64,000 nt of DNA from Bacillus cereus group sp. RP43 (GTDB lineage: Bacteria; Bacillota; Bacilli; Bacillales; Bacillaceae_G), in assembly GCF_040459645.1 (NCBI RefSeq), contig NZ_JARVHQ010000001.1, forward strand, positions 1,860,001-1,924,000, given 5' to 3'. Within the stretch, counting starts at the first letter, position 1; the number at the start of each line of letters is the position of its first letter. Positions 7,924-17,388 of this stretch are shown here, one piece after another. The translations under genes were made by a program, and so were the position numbers. The notes beneath the pieces are model-generated. The model saw only the letters and a list, made by a program, of their open reading frames with translations, was not told where the DNA came from and did not search any database.

Positions 7924-8601
7924 ATGAATAAAACAGTATTACTTGTTGAAGATGAAAGAAGATTACGTGAAATTGTTAGTGATTATTTTCGTAATGAAGG
8001 CTTTGAAGTAATCGAAGCGGAAGATGGAAAAAAAGCGCTAGAATTATTTGCTGAACATACAATTGATTTAATTATGTTAGATATTATGTTACCTGAAATA
8101 GATGGTTGGTCTGTTTGTAGACGAATTAGAAAAGAGTCAGCGGTACCAATTATTATGCTGACAGCACGTTCTGATGAGGATGATACATTACTAGGCTTTG
8201 AACTAGGTGCAGATGAATATGTAACAAAACCTTTTAGTCCGAAAGTGTTAGTAGCTCGTGCAAAGACGTTATTGAAACGTGCGGATGGAGCGATAGGAGT
8301 ATCAGAAGAAAATACTATGTCATTAGCTGGAATAGAAGTGAATCGACTATCTAGAACAGTTTTAGTAGATGGAGAAGAAATTATATTGACACATAAGGAG
8401 TTTGAGCTTCTCGTTTATTTAATGGAGAACAAAGGAATTGTGTTGTCACGCCAACATTTATTAGATCAGTTATGGGGATATGATTACTACGGTGATGACC
8501 GAACGGTTGATACACATATTAAAAAACTGCGAAATAAGCTAGGAGATAAGGCGAAGCATATCGGTACTGTCATTCGAGTGGGTTACAAGTTTGAAGAATA
8601 A
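7924..8601 (+). CDS. OmpR/PhoB-family response regulator (no adjacent kinase)
   Basis: A 225-aa two-component response regulator. The receiver domain (1-120) has the acidic pair Glu9/Asp10, phospho-acceptor Asp53, Thr80 and Lys102; the C-terminal winged helix (about 130-223) has the OmpR-type signature ending DDRTVDTHIKKLRNKLG. No histidine kinase gene lies next to it. The next gene is an htrA protease whose promoter contains three 11-nt-phased repeats, the spacing used by OmpR-family dimers, so htrA is a likely target (inference), by analogy with CssR control of htrA in B. subtilis. The start ATG follows GGCGGGATAGG. Confidence 0.93.
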   Translation: MNKTVLLVEDERRLREIVSDYFRNEGFEVIEAEDGKKALELFAEHTIDLIMLDIMLPEIDGWSVCRRIRKESAVPIIMLTARSDEDDTLLGFELGADEYVTKPFSPKVLVARAKTLLKRADGAIGVSEENTMSLAGIEVNRLSRTVLVDGEEIILTHKEFELLVYLMENKGIVLSRQHLLDQLWGYDYYGDDRTVDTHIKKLRNKLGDKAKHIGTVIRVGYKFEE

Positions 8602-8726
8602 CCTTTAAGTTACTATGCACTTTAGCTTTGGGATATAGCAAATTTACACTCTCCTTTGTAGGTGGAATGTACAAAAAATACTTTTCTTGTCTACAATGAT
8701 AGATAGGGGTATTTTTTTAATTGGAT

Positions 8727-8769
8727 TTCACGATGAGTTCACAAGAAGGACACAAAATGTGACTATACT
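8727..8769 (+). promoter_or_regulatory. htrA promoter with three 11-nt-phased repeats
   Basis: TTCAC (8727-8731), TTCACA (8738-8743) and GACACA (8749-8754) have their CA steps exactly 11 nt apart. On the minus strand they read TGTGTC, TGTGAA, CGTGAA. A -10 box TATACT lies at 8764-8769 with no good -35 at the right spacing. This is the architecture of an OmpR-family activator site placed over the -35 region. Confidence 0.5.
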
Positions 8770-8804
8770 GAAAGTACGAATTCACCAGAGAGGGGAAATA
8801 AAAC

Positions 8805-10043
8805 ATGGGATATTACGACGGACCGAATTTAAATGAAGAGCATAGTGAAACGAGAGAAATGAAAAAATCAGGTAGTAAAAAAGGATATTTTTTCACAGGT
8901 TTAGTTGGAGCTGTAGTCGGGGCGGTTTCGATTAGTTTTGCAGCACCTTACATGCCGTGGATGCAAAATAATGCGGCAGTTTCGTCATTCAATTCTAATC
9001 AACAAGTAGAAGGTACTGTAGCTCCTGTTGTTAATAAAGTGAAGGGCGAAACTGATTTGCCAGGCATGATTGAAGGCGCAAAGGATGTTGTAGTTGGTGT
9101 AATTAATATGCAGAAGACTATTGATCCGTTTGCGATGCAACCGGCAGAACAAGAGCAGACAGCTGGTACAGGATCAGGTGTTATTTATAAAAAGTCAGGA
9201 AATAAAGCATATATTGTAACAAATAACCACGTAGTAGACGGTGCAAATAAACTTGCTGTTAAACTGAGCGACGGAAAGCAAGTTGATGCAAAATTAGTTG
9301 GTAAGGACCCTTGGTTAGACTTAGCAGTTGTAGAGATTGATGGAGCTACTGTTAATAAAGTTGCAACTTTAGGTGATTCCAGTAAACTTCGTGCTGGTGA
9401 AAAAGCAATTGCAATCGGCAACCCACTTGGATTTGACGGCAGCGTAACGGAAGGTATTATCAGTAGTAAAGAACGTGAAATTCCAGTAGATATTGATGGG
9501 GACAAACGTCCAGACTGGCAAGCACAAGTTATTCAAACAGATGCAGCGATTAACCCTGGTAATAGTGGCGGTGCATTATTTAACCAAAACGGTGAATTAA
9601 TTGGAATTAACTCAAGTAAAATTGCGCAGCAAGAAGTTGAGGGGATTGGTTTTGCAATTCCAGTTAATGTTGCAAAACCAGTTATTGAATCGCTTGAAAA
9701 AGACGGAGTAGTGAAACGCCCAGCTCTTGGTGTAGGTGTAGCTTCATTAGAAGATGTGCAAGCTTATGCATTAAACCAATTAAAAGTACCAAAAGAAGTA
9801 ACAAATGGCGTTGTATTAGCTAAAATTTATCCTGTGTCACCGGCAGAAAAAGCTGGCTTAGAGCAATATGATCTTGTAGTAGCATTAGATGATCAAAAAG
9901 TAGAAAATTCACTTCAATTCCGTAAATACTTATATGAAAAGAAAAAAGTAGGCGAGAACGTAGAAGTTACATTCTACCGCAACGGTCAAAAAATGACGAA
10001 AACAGCTACATTAGCAGATAATTCAGCTACAAAGAATCAATAA
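8805..10043 (+). CDS. Membrane-anchored HtrA/DegP-type serine protease
   Basis: A 412-aa protein: a short cytoplasmic N terminus, one transmembrane anchor (about residues 27-47), a trypsin-like protease domain (about 95-300) and one PDZ domain (about 305-400). The catalytic triad is intact: His142 (TNNHVVDGANKL), Asp172 (DPWLDLAVV) and Ser254 (NPGNSGGALF). HtrA proteases degrade or refold damaged exported proteins at the membrane-wall interface. One PDZ and an N-terminal anchor fit the Bacillus HtrA/YkdA type. The start ATG follows GAGAGGGGAAAT. The promoter has phased repeats that the upstream response regulator may bind. Confidence 0.93.
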   Translation: MGYYDGPNLNEEHSETREMKKSGSKKGYFFTGLVGAVVGAVSISFAAPYMPWMQNNAAVSSFNSNQQVEGTVAPVVNKVKGETDLPGMIEGAKDVVVGVINMQKTIDPFAMQPAEQEQTAGTGSGVIYKKSGNKAYIVTNNHVVDGANKLAVKLSDGKQVDAKLVGKDPWLDLAVVEIDGATVNKVATLGDSSKLRAGEKAIAIGNPLGFDGSVTEGIISSKEREIPVDIDGDKRPDWQAQVIQTDAAINPGNSGGALFNQNGELIGINSSKIAQQEVEGIGFAIPVNVAKPVIESLEKDGVVKRPALGVGVASLEDVQAYALNQLKVPKEVTNGVVLAKIYPVSPAEKAGLEQYDLVVALDDQKVENSLQFRKYLYEKKKVGENVEVTFYRNGQKMTKTATLADNSATKNQ

Positions 10044-10051
10044 TCGGAATA

Positions 10052-10088
10052 AAAGAAAGTCTCTTTCATGTTGAAAGAGACTTTCTTT
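10052..10088 (+). terminator. Terminator after htrA
   Basis: A perfect 17-bp stem (AAAGAAAGTCTCTTTCA and its complement) with a 3-nt loop TGT. Confidence 0.8.
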
Positions 10089-10122
10089 ATCGGCTATACT
10101 AAAGGAATAGGAGGGATAAATT

Positions 10123-10536
10123 ATGACAATTGAAAACCCAACTCGTACGGAAATTGGTGAAGTATTGAAGAAAAGTAAAACGATTGCAGTTGTTGGATTA
10201 TCAGATAAGCCAGAACGCACATCATATATGGTTTCAAAAGCAATGCAAGATGCTGGGTACCGTATTATACCAGTAAATCCAACAGTAGATGAAGTACTCG
10301 GAGAAAAGGCGGTTTCTTCACTGACGGATATTAAAGAACATGTTGATATCGTAAATGTATTTCGTCGCTCAGAATTTTTAAAGGATGTTGGGAAAGAGTT
10401 TGTAGAGATTGATGCAGATGTTTTCTGGGCACAATTAGGAGTACAAGATGAAGATACATATAAACTTTTACAAGAAAAAGGCTATACTGTAATCATGGAT
10501 CGTTGTATTAAAGTAGAGCATGCGATGACAAAATAG
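10123..10536 (+). CDS. yneT: CoA-binding Rossmann protein (YneT/YccU family)
   Basis: A 137-aa single-domain CoA-binding protein. The glycine-rich start TIAVVGLSDKPERTSYMVSKAMQ and the motif VNPTVDEVLGEKA match the YccU/YneT family, which shares its fold with the CoA-binding part of acyl-CoA synthetases but has no catalytic partner domain. Its cellular role is unknown. In B. subtilis yneT lies between plsY (yneS) and parE; here it still directly precedes parE-parC, while nrdDG, the response regulator and htrA separate it from plsY. The ribosome-binding site is GGAGGGAT. Confidence 0.88.
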   Translation: MTIENPTRTEIGEVLKKSKTIAVVGLSDKPERTSYMVSKAMQDAGYRIIPVNPTVDEVLGEKAVSSLTDIKEHVDIVNVFRRSEFLKDVGKEFVEIDADVFWAQLGVQDEDTYKLLQEKGYTVIMDRCIKVEHAMTK

Positions 10537-10613
10537 TATAGACTTTAAAGATAGAAAGATTGATTCAGCCTTCACTTTTTACATAAGTAGGGCCGATGAA
10601 CGAGGTGTTCATC

Positions 10614-10709
10614 ATGAGATTTTTTAAAGGCTGTTTTTGGGGATTGTTACTTGTTATCCCATTTTGGATATTGATCATTTGGATCATGATAAAGGTTTGG
10701 AATGTATAA
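10614..10709 (+). CDS. Small single-span membrane peptide, 31 aa
   Basis: A 31-codon frame, MRFFKGCFWGLL followed by LVIPFWILIIWIMI and a short basic tail (KVWNV). It is a single hydrophobic helix with positive charges at its ends. GAGGTG lies about 7 nt before the ATG, a fair ribosome-binding site. I do not recognise it. It lies between yneT and parE, followed 65 nt later by a clear terminator, so it may be its own short transcript. It could be a chance frame; support is the ribosome-binding site, the clean helix and the following terminator. Confidence 0.45.
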   Translation: MRFFKGCFWGLLLVIPFWILIIWIMIKVWNV

Positions 10710-10773
10710 TGTTGGAATACATATCCATTTCTCGTTGACAAACGATTATTTTTCTGAAATAGTAGCCTAGAGG

Positions 10774-10801
10774 AATCCTTGTGAAAAAACAAGGATTTTT
10801 C
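10774..10801 (+). terminator. Terminator upstream of parE
   Basis: Stem AATCCTTG / CAAGGATT with an 8-nt loop and a T-run. It separates the small peptide gene from the parE promoter region. Confidence 0.7.
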
Positions 10802-10912
10802 TATTGAAAATGGTATATAAAAGAGATAAGATAACTTGCCAAAACTATAGTCGAGGCGTTATTCTATAATAGAAACATATGTTCTGATTTGATTAGGAAA
10901 GGGGCAAGGAGT

Positions 10913-12877
10913 TTGGCGAAGCATCAGTTCCAATACAATGAAGATGCAATTCAAGTGCTAGAAGGACTTGAAGCCGTTCGAAAACGCCCGGGTATGTATA
11001 TCGGGAGTACGGATAGCCGTGGATTGCATCATTTAGTATATGAAATAGTAGATAACTCCGTTGATGAAGCATTAGCGGGATTTGGCGACGAAATTTCTGT
11101 CGTAATACATAAAGATAATAGTATTAGCGTTATTGATAAAGGGCGAGGAATGCCTACGGGAATGCATAAGCTTGGAAAACCGACACCTGAAGTTATTTTA
11201 ACTGTACTTCATGCTGGTGGTAAGTTTGGCCAAGGAGGCTATAAAACGAGTGGTGGTTTACACGGTGTTGGGGCATCAGTTGTAAACGCCTTGTCAGAAT
11301 GGCTAGTAGTAACGATTAAGCGTGATGGTAACATTTATGAACAACGCTTTGAAAATGGTGGTACTCCTGCAACAACGTTAGAGAAAATTGGGAAAACGAA
11401 AGAATCTGGTACAACAATGCACTTCAAACCAGATACAACTATTTTCAGTACAACAAATTATAATTATGAAACATTATGTGAAAGATTACGTGAATCTGCA
11501 TTCTTATTAAAAGGAATGAAAATCTCGATAAAAGATGAGCGTAATGATTTAGAAGATGTATTTCATTATGAAACAGGAATTGAAGCTTTCGTTTCATACT
11601 TAAACGAAGAGAAAGATTCGATTCATCCAGTTGTATATTTCTCTGGTGAACAAAACGGAATTGAAGCAGAGTTAGCATTCCAGTTTAACGATGGGTATTC
11701 AGAAAACATTCTTTCGTTTGTAAATAATGTACGTACAAAAGACGGTGGAACACACGAAGCTGGATTTAAAACAGCAATGACGCGTGTGTTTAATGAGTAT
11801 GCTCGTAAAGTTTCACTATTAAAAGAAAAAGATAAAAACTTAGAAGGTACAGATATTCGTGAAGGTGTAGCGGCTATCGTTTCTGTACGTGTACCAGAAG
11901 AAGTACTTCAGTTTGAGGGACAAACGAAAGGAAAACTAGGTACAAGTGAAGCTCGTTCTTCAATTGATGCAATTGTATCTGAGCATTTAGCTTACTTTTT
12001 AGAAGAAAATCCAGATGTTGCTACACTTCTTGTGAGAAAGGCAGTTAAAGCAGCGCAGGCGCGTGAGGCTGCTCGTAAAGCGAGAGAGGAAGCACGTACT
12101 GGTAAAAAGAAAAAGAAATCAGAAGGTACATTGAGTGGTAAGTTAACACCTGCACAATCACGTAACCCACAGAAAAATGAACTGTACTTAGTAGAGGGTG
12201 ACTCTGCAGGTGGTTCTGCGAAACAAGGTCGAGACCGACGTTTCCAAGCGGTATTACCATTACGTGGTAAAGTAATCAATACAGAAAAAGCAAAGCTTGC
12301 TGATATCTTTAAAAATGAAGAGATTAATACGATTATATACGCAATTGGCGGCGGTGTAGGGAATGAGTTCGCTGTTGAAGATATAAACTACGATAAAGTT
12401 GTTATTATGACCGATGCAGATACGGATGGAGCACATATTCAAGTGTTACTACTGACGTTCTTCTACCGTTATATGAAACCACTTATTGAAGCTGGTAAAG
12501 TATTTATCGCACTTCCACCTTTATATAAAGTAAGTAAAGGAAAAGGGAAAAGTGAAGTAATTGAATATGCATGGTCTGATGAAGAATTAGATGGTGTAAC
12601 GAAAAAGGTCGGTAAAGGCTATATGTTGCAGCGCTATAAAGGACTTGGCGAAATGAATGCCGATCAATTATGGGAAACAACGATGAACCCTGAAACACGT
12701 ACGTTAATTCGTGTGAAAATTGACGATGCATCAAGAGCTGAGCGCCGAGTTACGACATTGATGGGGGATAAAGTAGAACCTCGTCGTAAATGGATTGAGC
12801 GTAATGTACAATTTGGCATGCAAGAAGAAGGAAATATTTTAGAAAATGAAATGATTATGGAGACGGAGGTGGAATAA
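10913..12877 (+). CDS. parE: DNA topoisomerase IV subunit B (ParE)
   Basis: A 654-aa GHKL-ATPase subunit of topoisomerase IV, which decatenates daughter chromosomes with ParC. Visible are the ATP-binding motifs ([40 protein letters not shown]) and the C-terminal TOPRIM region ([30 protein letters not shown]). The frame is open from TTG 10889, but the TTG at 10913 has GAAAGGGG 8 nt upstream and gives the family start M(L)[13 protein letters not shown], so I use it. Its stop codon is one base before the parC ATG. Confidence 0.95.
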   Translation: MAKHQFQYNEDAIQVLEGLEAVRKRPGMYIGSTDSRGLHHLVYEIVDNSVDEALAGFGDEISVVIHKDNSISVIDKGRGMPTGMHKLGKPTPEVILTVLHAGGKFGQGGYKTSGGLHGVGASVVNALSEWLVVTIKRDGNIYEQRFENGGTPATTLEKIGKTKESGTTMHFKPDTTIFSTTNYNYETLCERLRESAFLLKGMKISIKDERNDLEDVFHYETGIEAFVSYLNEEKDSIHPVVYFSGEQNGIEAELAFQFNDGYSENILSFVNNVRTKDGGTHEAGFKTAMTRVFNEYARKVSLLKEKDKNLEGTDIREGVAAIVSVRVPEEVLQFEGQTKGKLGTSEARSSIDAIVSEHLAYFLEENPDVATLLVRKAVKAAQAREAARKAREEARTGKKKKKSEGTLSGKLTPAQSRNPQKNELYLVEGDSAGGSAKQGRDRRFQAVLPLRGKVINTEKAKLADIFKNEEINTIIYAIGGGVGNEFAVEDINYDKVVIMTDADTDGAHIQVLLLTFFYRYMKPLIEAGKVFIALPPLYKVSKGKGKSEVIEYAWSDEELDGVTKKVGKGYMLQRYKGLGEMNADQLWETTMNPETRTLIRVKIDDASRAERRVTTLMGDKVEPRRKWIERNVQFGMQEEGNILENEMIMETEVE

Positions 12878-12878
12878 C

Positions 12879-15299
12879 ATGCAGGCAGAGAAGTTTCATG
12901 ACCTCCCGCTTGAAGACGTGTTAGGTGACCGCTTTGCACGTTATAGTAAATATATTATTCAAGACCGCGCGCTTCCAGATGCGCGTGACGGTTTAAAACC
13001 GGTACAAAGACGTATTTTATATTCTATGTATGTAGAAGGAAACGTACATGATAAAGCGTTTCGTAAATCAGCTAAAACAGTAGGTAATGTTATCGGTAAT
13101 TATCATCCACATGGTGATTCCTCTGTATATGAGGCGATGGTACGTTTAAGTCAAACTTGGAAAGTACGTAATGTTTTAGTTGAAATGCATGGAAATAACG
13201 GTAGCGTTGATGGGGATCCAGCAGCGGCAATGCGTTATACAGAAGCACGTTTATCACCAATTGCATCTGAGTTATTACGTGATCTTGATAAAGAAACAGT
13301 AGAATTTGTTTCAAACTTCGATGATACAAGTGAAGAACCAGTTGTATTACCGGCAATGTTCCCAAACTTATTAGTGAACGGATCGACAGGGATTTCAGCT
13401 GGTTATGCAACAGAAATTCCTCCGCATCACCTTGGAGAAGTAATTGATGCGACGATGATGCGAATTGATAATCCGAATAGTACTGTTGATGATTTATTAA
13501 CAGTTATTAAAGGACCAGATTTCCCAACAGGCGGTATTATTCAAGGGATTGATGGTATTAAAAAAGCGTACGAAACAGGGAAAGGTAAAATTATTATTCG
13601 CGGAAAAGCAGAAGTTGAAACGATTCGTGGTGGAAAGCAACAAATCGTTATTACAGAAATTCCGTACGAAGTAAATAAAGCGAACCTTGTTAAAAAGATG
13701 GATGAATTACGTCTAGATAAAAAGCTAGATGGAATTGCTGAAGTGCGTGATGAGACGGACCGTACGGGTCTTCGCATCGTTGTAGAATTAAAAAAAGAAG
13801 TAAATGCTGAAGGTATTTTAAATTATTTATATAAGAATACAGATTTACAAATTCCATATAATTTTAATATGGTAGCGATAAATTATCGTCGTCCAACACT
13901 TATGACATTACCTAAAATTTTGGATGCATATATTGGACATCAAAAAGAAGTTGTTACGAGACGTTCACAATATGAATTACGAAAAGCAGAAAATCGTCAA
14001 CATATTGTAGAAGGTTTAAAGAAAGCACTATCGATTTTAGATGAAGTGATTGAAACGATCCGTGCTTCTAAAGATAAACGTAATGCGAAAGATAACTTAA
14101 GTGCAAAATTTGGCTTTACAGAAGCGCAATCAGAAGCGATAGTTTCATTACAATTATATCGTTTAACGAATACAGATATTACAGCGCTAGAACAAGAAGC
14201 AGCTGAACTTAATAAGAAAATTATAGAGTTACAGTCGATTTTACAAAGTGAAAAAAGACTTCTTCAAGTTATTAAAACAGATTTGAAGAGAGTGAAGAAA
14301 ACATATAGTGATGATCGCCGTGCGATAATTGAAGAGGAAATTGAAGAAATTAAAATCGATGTGGAAGTGATGATTCCGCAAGAAGATGTCATCGTTACTG
14401 TAACGAAAGAAGGATATGTGAAACGAACAGGTTGGCGTTCGCATAATGCATCGAACGGGAAAGACTTCGGTATGAAAGAGGGTGACATCTTACTTGAGCG
14501 TTTCGATACAAACACGACAGAAACCGTTCTTTTATTTACGAACAAAGGAAATTATATTTATCTTCCTGTATATGAAATGCCAGAAATTCGTTGGAAAGAT
14601 TTAGGTCAACACGTTGCGAATCTTGTTTCACTCGAGCGAGATGAAGCGTTAATTTGGGCAACAGTCGTACCGAATTTTGAAGAAGAAAAACGATTTATCG
14701 TATTTGTTACACGAAACGGTATGATTAAGAAAACAGAATTAAATCAATATAAAGTGCAGCGTTATTCCCGGGCGTTCGTTGCTGTAAATCTGAAAAAAGA
14801 TGATGAAGTTGTTGATATATTTGCGACAGATGGGACAAGTGATATTGTTCTTGCAACACATGGTGCATATGCACTTGTATTCAATGAAGAAGAAGTAAGT
14901 CCAGTTGGTGTAAGAGCAGCTGGTGTGAAAGCAATTAATTTAAAAGAAGATGACTATGTTGCTTCTGGTAAACCGTTAAATGGTGAAAAAGATCAACTTA
15001 TTCTCGTTACGCAGCGAGGTGCTGTGAAACGTATAAAGGCATCGGAAATTGAGAAATCAACGAGGGCGAAGCGCGGCCTTGTAATTTTTAAAGAGTTAAA
15101 GCGTAATCCGTACCGCATTGTCGGTATTGAAATTGTTCGAGATGATGAATTAGTTTACATGAAGACAGAGAAACACATTGTAGAAGAAATTGATCCGAAA
15201 GCGTTTCGAAATAAAGACCGGTATAGTAATGGTAGTTTAGTACTAGATGTTAATGATACTGGTGAAGTAATTGAAACGTGGACGAAGAAAAGAACGTAA
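12879..15299 (+). CDS. parC: DNA topoisomerase IV subunit A (ParC)
   Basis: An 806-aa DNA-cleavage subunit of topoisomerase IV. The active-site tyrosine is Tyr120 ([11 protein letters not shown]). The quinolone-resistance positions carry the sensitive residues, Ser81 and Glu85 ([12 protein letters not shown]). The C-terminal ~300 residues form the usual beta-pinwheel repeats. The start ATG follows GGAGGTGG and lies 1 bp after parE, giving a coupled operon. A strong terminator follows the stop codon. Confidence 0.96.
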   Translation: MQAEKFHDLPLEDVLGDRFARYSKYIIQDRALPDARDGLKPVQRRILYSMYVEGNVHDKAFRKSAKTVGNVIGNYHPHGDSSVYEAMVRLSQTWKVRNVLVEMHGNNGSVDGDPAAAMRYTEARLSPIASELLRDLDKETVEFVSNFDDTSEEPVVLPAMFPNLLVNGSTGISAGYATEIPPHHLGEVIDATMMRIDNPNSTVDDLLTVIKGPDFPTGGIIQGIDGIKKAYETGKGKIIIRGKAEVETIRGGKQQIVITEIPYEVNKANLVKKMDELRLDKKLDGIAEVRDETDRTGLRIVVELKKEVNAEGILNYLYKNTDLQIPYNFNMVAINYRRPTLMTLPKILDAYIGHQKEVVTRRSQYELRKAENRQHIVEGLKKALSILDEVIETIRASKDKRNAKDNLSAKFGFTEAQSEAIVSLQLYRLTNTDITALEQEAAELNKKIIELQSILQSEKRLLQVIKTDLKRVKKTYSDDRRAIIEEEIEEIKIDVEVMIPQEDVIVTVTKEGYVKRTGWRSHNASNGKDFGMKEGDILLERFDTNTTETVLLFTNKGNYIYLPVYEMPEIRWKDLGQHVANLVSLERDEALIWATVVPNFEEEKRFIVFVTRNGMIKKTELNQYKVQRYSRAFVAVNLKKDDEVVDIFATDGTSDIVLATHGAYALVFNEEEVSPVGVRAAGVKAINLKEDDYVASGKPLNGEKDQLILVTQRGAVKRIKASEIEKSTRAKRGLVIFKELKRNPYRIVGIEIVRDDELVYMKTEKHIVEEIDPKAFRNKDRYSNGSLVLDVNDTGEVIETWTKKRT

Positions 15300-15306
15300 T
15301 AAAGGG

Positions 15307-15342
15307 AGCATCTTGCTATGAATGATAGCAAGATGCTTTTTT
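15307..15342 (+). terminator. Terminator of the parE-parC operon
   Basis: A perfect 13-bp stem AGCATCTTGCTAT / ATAGCAAGATGCT, 5-nt loop, then T6. Confidence 0.88.
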
Positions 15343-15404
15343 CTAAGCAAATCATTATGTATATAAAAATAATCTTGTTATAATAATGAGATGAAATCGT
15401 TCTC

Positions 15405-15561
15405 ATAAAGTGAAACTTTAATCAGTGGGGGTTTTCTTCATCCCCCACTGATTATTAGTTGAACCAATCGGGCTTTTACGAGCAGTTGATCCCTCACCTA
15501 ACTTCTTTGCATTCGTTGAATTTTGAGGTAGGGATCTTACTGCCCGTTAGTGCGGGATAAA
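15405..15561 (+). repeat. bcr1-type repeat element, copy 1
   Basis: A ~147-bp core flanked on both sides by ATAAA (15405-15409 and 15557-15561). It begins GTGAAACTTTAATCAGTGGGGG, contains a hairpin of that G-run with CCCCCACTGATT, then the blocks AATCGGGCTTTTACGAGCAG and TTTTGAGGT-GGGA. Two further copies occur in this window. Size, sequence family and 5-bp flanking duplication match bcr1, a short mobile repeat known from the B. cereus group. A TATAAT box at 15379-15384 lies upstream, so this copy may sit in the 5' leader of the oxidoreductase gene; its ribosome-binding site follows the right-hand ATAAA directly. Confidence 0.85.
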
Positions 15562-15573
15562 TGGAGGGGCAAC

Positions 15574-16605
15574 ATGAAAAAAATAGGTGTAGGGATTGTC
15601 GGATTTGGATTTTCTAGTACAACATTTCACATCCCGTTATTACAAACGATAAAAGAATACGATATTCGTGCTATTTTATCATCAAAAGAAGAAGTAGTGA
15701 AACAAGCATTACCAAATACTGAAGTTGTTGGTACAATTGATGAATTAGTAAATCGGGCTGATATTGACTTAGTGGTCATTACTTCACCAAATACAACTCA
15801 TTTTCCATATGTAAAAGAAGCGATTGTACACGGTAAGCATGTTGTTGTGGAAAAACCATTCGTTGTTTCAATTGAAGAGGGAGAAGAACTTATTTCATTA
15901 GCGAAGCAACATAATGTCGTTTTAAGTGTGTATCACAACCGTCGTTTTGATAATGATTTCTTAACGATAAAGAAATTATTAGAAGAAAACAGAGTAGGGA
16001 ATGTATACGCATATGAAGCGCATTTCGATCGTTTCCGCCCACATGTACGTGACCGCTGGAGAGAAAAGAATTTACCAGGTTCAGGTATATTATATGATTT
16101 AGGATCGCATTTAATGGATCAAGCATTATCATTATTCGGGAAACCAGATGCGATAAATGCAGATGTAATAAAACAACGCCCAGGTGCAGAAATTGATGAT
16201 TATTTCCATGTTGTACTTCACTACGGAGTAAAGCGTGTCATTTTACATAGTAGCAGTTACGTAAAACAAGCTGGACCACATTTTACATTACATGGAGACA
16301 AAGGTTCTATCGTGAAGTATGGTATGGATTCACAAGAAGAGCAGTTGAAAAATGGAATGAAGCCGGGCGACAATGGTTATGGCACAGACTCTGAAGAGAA
16401 TTTTGCTACTTTAGAAACGGAAGAAAAGTTAGAGCGTATTCCAACAGAAGTCGGCTGTTATGACATGTATTATAAAGGTGTAAGAGATAGTATTGTAAAT
16501 GGTGAGAAACCACCTGTAACAGCAGAAGAAGGCTTGGAAGTTATTAGACTGATTCAATTGGCAATTGAAAGTAGTGAAACTGGTAGAGTCATTTCAGTGA
16601 AATAA
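15574..16605 (+). CDS. Gfo/Idh/MocA-family NAD(P)-dependent oxidoreductase
   Basis: A 343-aa protein with an N-terminal Rossmann domain (GIVGFGFSSTTFHIPLL, residues about 6-22) and the family motif VVEKPFVVS with its catalytic-type Lys. The C-terminal domain includes YHNRRFDND and GSGILYDLGSHLMDQAL, typical of YvaA/scyllo-inositol-dehydrogenase-like members. It probably oxidises or reduces a sugar or polyol; the substrate is unknown. The frame is open from a GTG at 15550 inside bcr1, but the ATG at 15574 has GGAGGGG upstream and gives the normal family start. It is monocistronic, ending in a shared terminator. Confidence 0.88.
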   Translation: MKKIGVGIVGFGFSSTTFHIPLLQTIKEYDIRAILSSKEEVVKQALPNTEVVGTIDELVNRADIDLVVITSPNTTHFPYVKEAIVHGKHVVVEKPFVVSIEEGEELISLAKQHNVVLSVYHNRRFDNDFLTIKKLLEENRVGNVYAYEAHFDRFRPHVRDRWREKNLPGSGILYDLGSHLMDQALSLFGKPDAINADVIKQRPGAEIDDYFHVVLHYGVKRVILHSSSYVKQAGPHFTLHGDKGSIVKYGMDSQEEQLKNGMKPGDNGYGTDSEENFATLETEEKLERIPTEVGCYDMYYKGVRDSIVNGEKPPVTAEEGLEVIRLIQLAIESSETGRVISVK

Positions 16606-16632
16606 AAAAAGACACGATTCTGTGTCTTTTTT
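16605..16632. terminator. Bidirectional terminator between oxidoreductase and TetR genes
   Basis: Stem AAAAAAGACAC / GTGTCTTTTTT with a 6-nt loop; A and T tracts on both sides serve the two convergent genes. Confidence 0.8.
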
Positions 16633-16636
16633 ATTT

Positions 16637-17224
16637 TTACGGAACAGAAAGTCCGTAAAAGAACATCGTAACTATATCTTGTATATGTTTTTCTCGATCT
16701 CCTTCAAGAAGCTGTGCCCCGAAATCATCACCTAATTTAGTGAACATTTGAATGTAAAGTAACATCATTTCTTTTGAAAGGTGTGGATTAATTTCATTTT
16801 TGCGCTGTGCTTGTTCTAATATTTCTAAATACCACGGCAAGATTTTTTCGTTTTGATAACTATAAATAAATTCTCGGAGCGCTTCGTCTCTTTGCATCAT
16901 TTGTAGTAACATATCAGGCTGAAATAACCCCCCAGTATTCATTTTTCTTACAATCATTTTTTGCATCATATCATGAAAAGGTAATTTTTCTTCTGCAAGC
17001 TCTTTATAATATTGAAATTCAGATATTATAAATTCTTGTATAAGTTCCCTAAATAACGCATCTTTACTTCCGAAATGATTATAAATTGTCACTTGAGAAA
17101 CGTTTGCTTTTTTTGCAATATGTTCTATTTTCACTTCATTAAATCCACGTTCTGAAAATAATTTAAAGGCCGCATCTTTAATGGCACGTTTTTTCTTTTC
17201 TTTCACTTTTTCAAAGCCGTTCAA
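16637..17224 (-). CDS. TetR/AcrR-family transcriptional regulator
   Basis: A 195-aa TetR-type repressor. The N-terminal helix-turn-helix is clear (AAFKLFSERGFNEVKIEHIA followed by KKANVSQVTIYNHFGSKDALF, about residues 14-50); the rest is an all-helical ligand/dimer domain. The frame is open much further upstream, but the sequence there is not protein-like; the TTG at 17224 has GAGGTG 6 nt upstream and gives a family-length protein, so I use it. It is divergent from the ABC exporter genes, with two identical palindromes in between, so it very likely represses both itself and the exporter. The inducer is unknown. Confidence 0.88.
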   Translation of the reverse strand: MNGFEKVKEKKKRAIKDAAFKLFSERGFNEVKIEHIAKKANVSQVTIYNHFGSKDALFRELIQEFIISEFQYYKELAEEKLPFHDMMQKMIVRKMNTGGLFQPDMLLQMMQRDEALREFIYSYQNEKILPWYLEILEQAQRKNEINPHLSKEMMLLYIQMFTKLGDDFGAQLLEGDREKHIQDIVTMFFYGLSVP

Positions 17225-17273
17225 TACAATCACCTCATTTAAAATATACAAGAAAAAATAATTGAAAACAATA

Positions 17274-17307
17274 TTTTTGAAATATGGACATATAAATATT
17301 TCAAAAA
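17274..17307. promoter_or_regulatory. Probable TetR operator 1
   Basis: TTTTTGAAATAT-N10-ATATTTCAAAAA, perfect 12-bp arms, centre 17290.5, about 50 bp upstream of the TetR start codon. A second copy with the same arms and the same 10-nt spacer lies 68 bp away. Confidence 0.7.
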
Positions 17308-17342
17308 GTTGTTGCGAATATGAAAGATGAGGAGTACAATAA

Positions 17343-17374
17343 TTTTGAAATATCATATGTTAAATATTTCAAAA
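17343..17374. promoter_or_regulatory. Probable TetR operator 2
   Basis: TTTTGAAATAT-N10-ATATTTCAAAA, perfect 11-bp arms, centre 17358.5. It ends immediately before the ribosome-binding site (GAGGTGAG) of the ABC ATPase gene, so bound repressor would block initiation or elongation into the exporter operon. Confidence 0.7.
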
Positions 17375-17388
17375 AATGAGGTGAGTTT

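Noticed and set aside
15401..15561. bcr1 copies as riboswitches because of their long hairpins before genes
   Set aside because: The same sequence occurs in three unrelated places and in both orientations, with ATAAA duplications, which fits a mobile repeat rather than a gene-specific switch.
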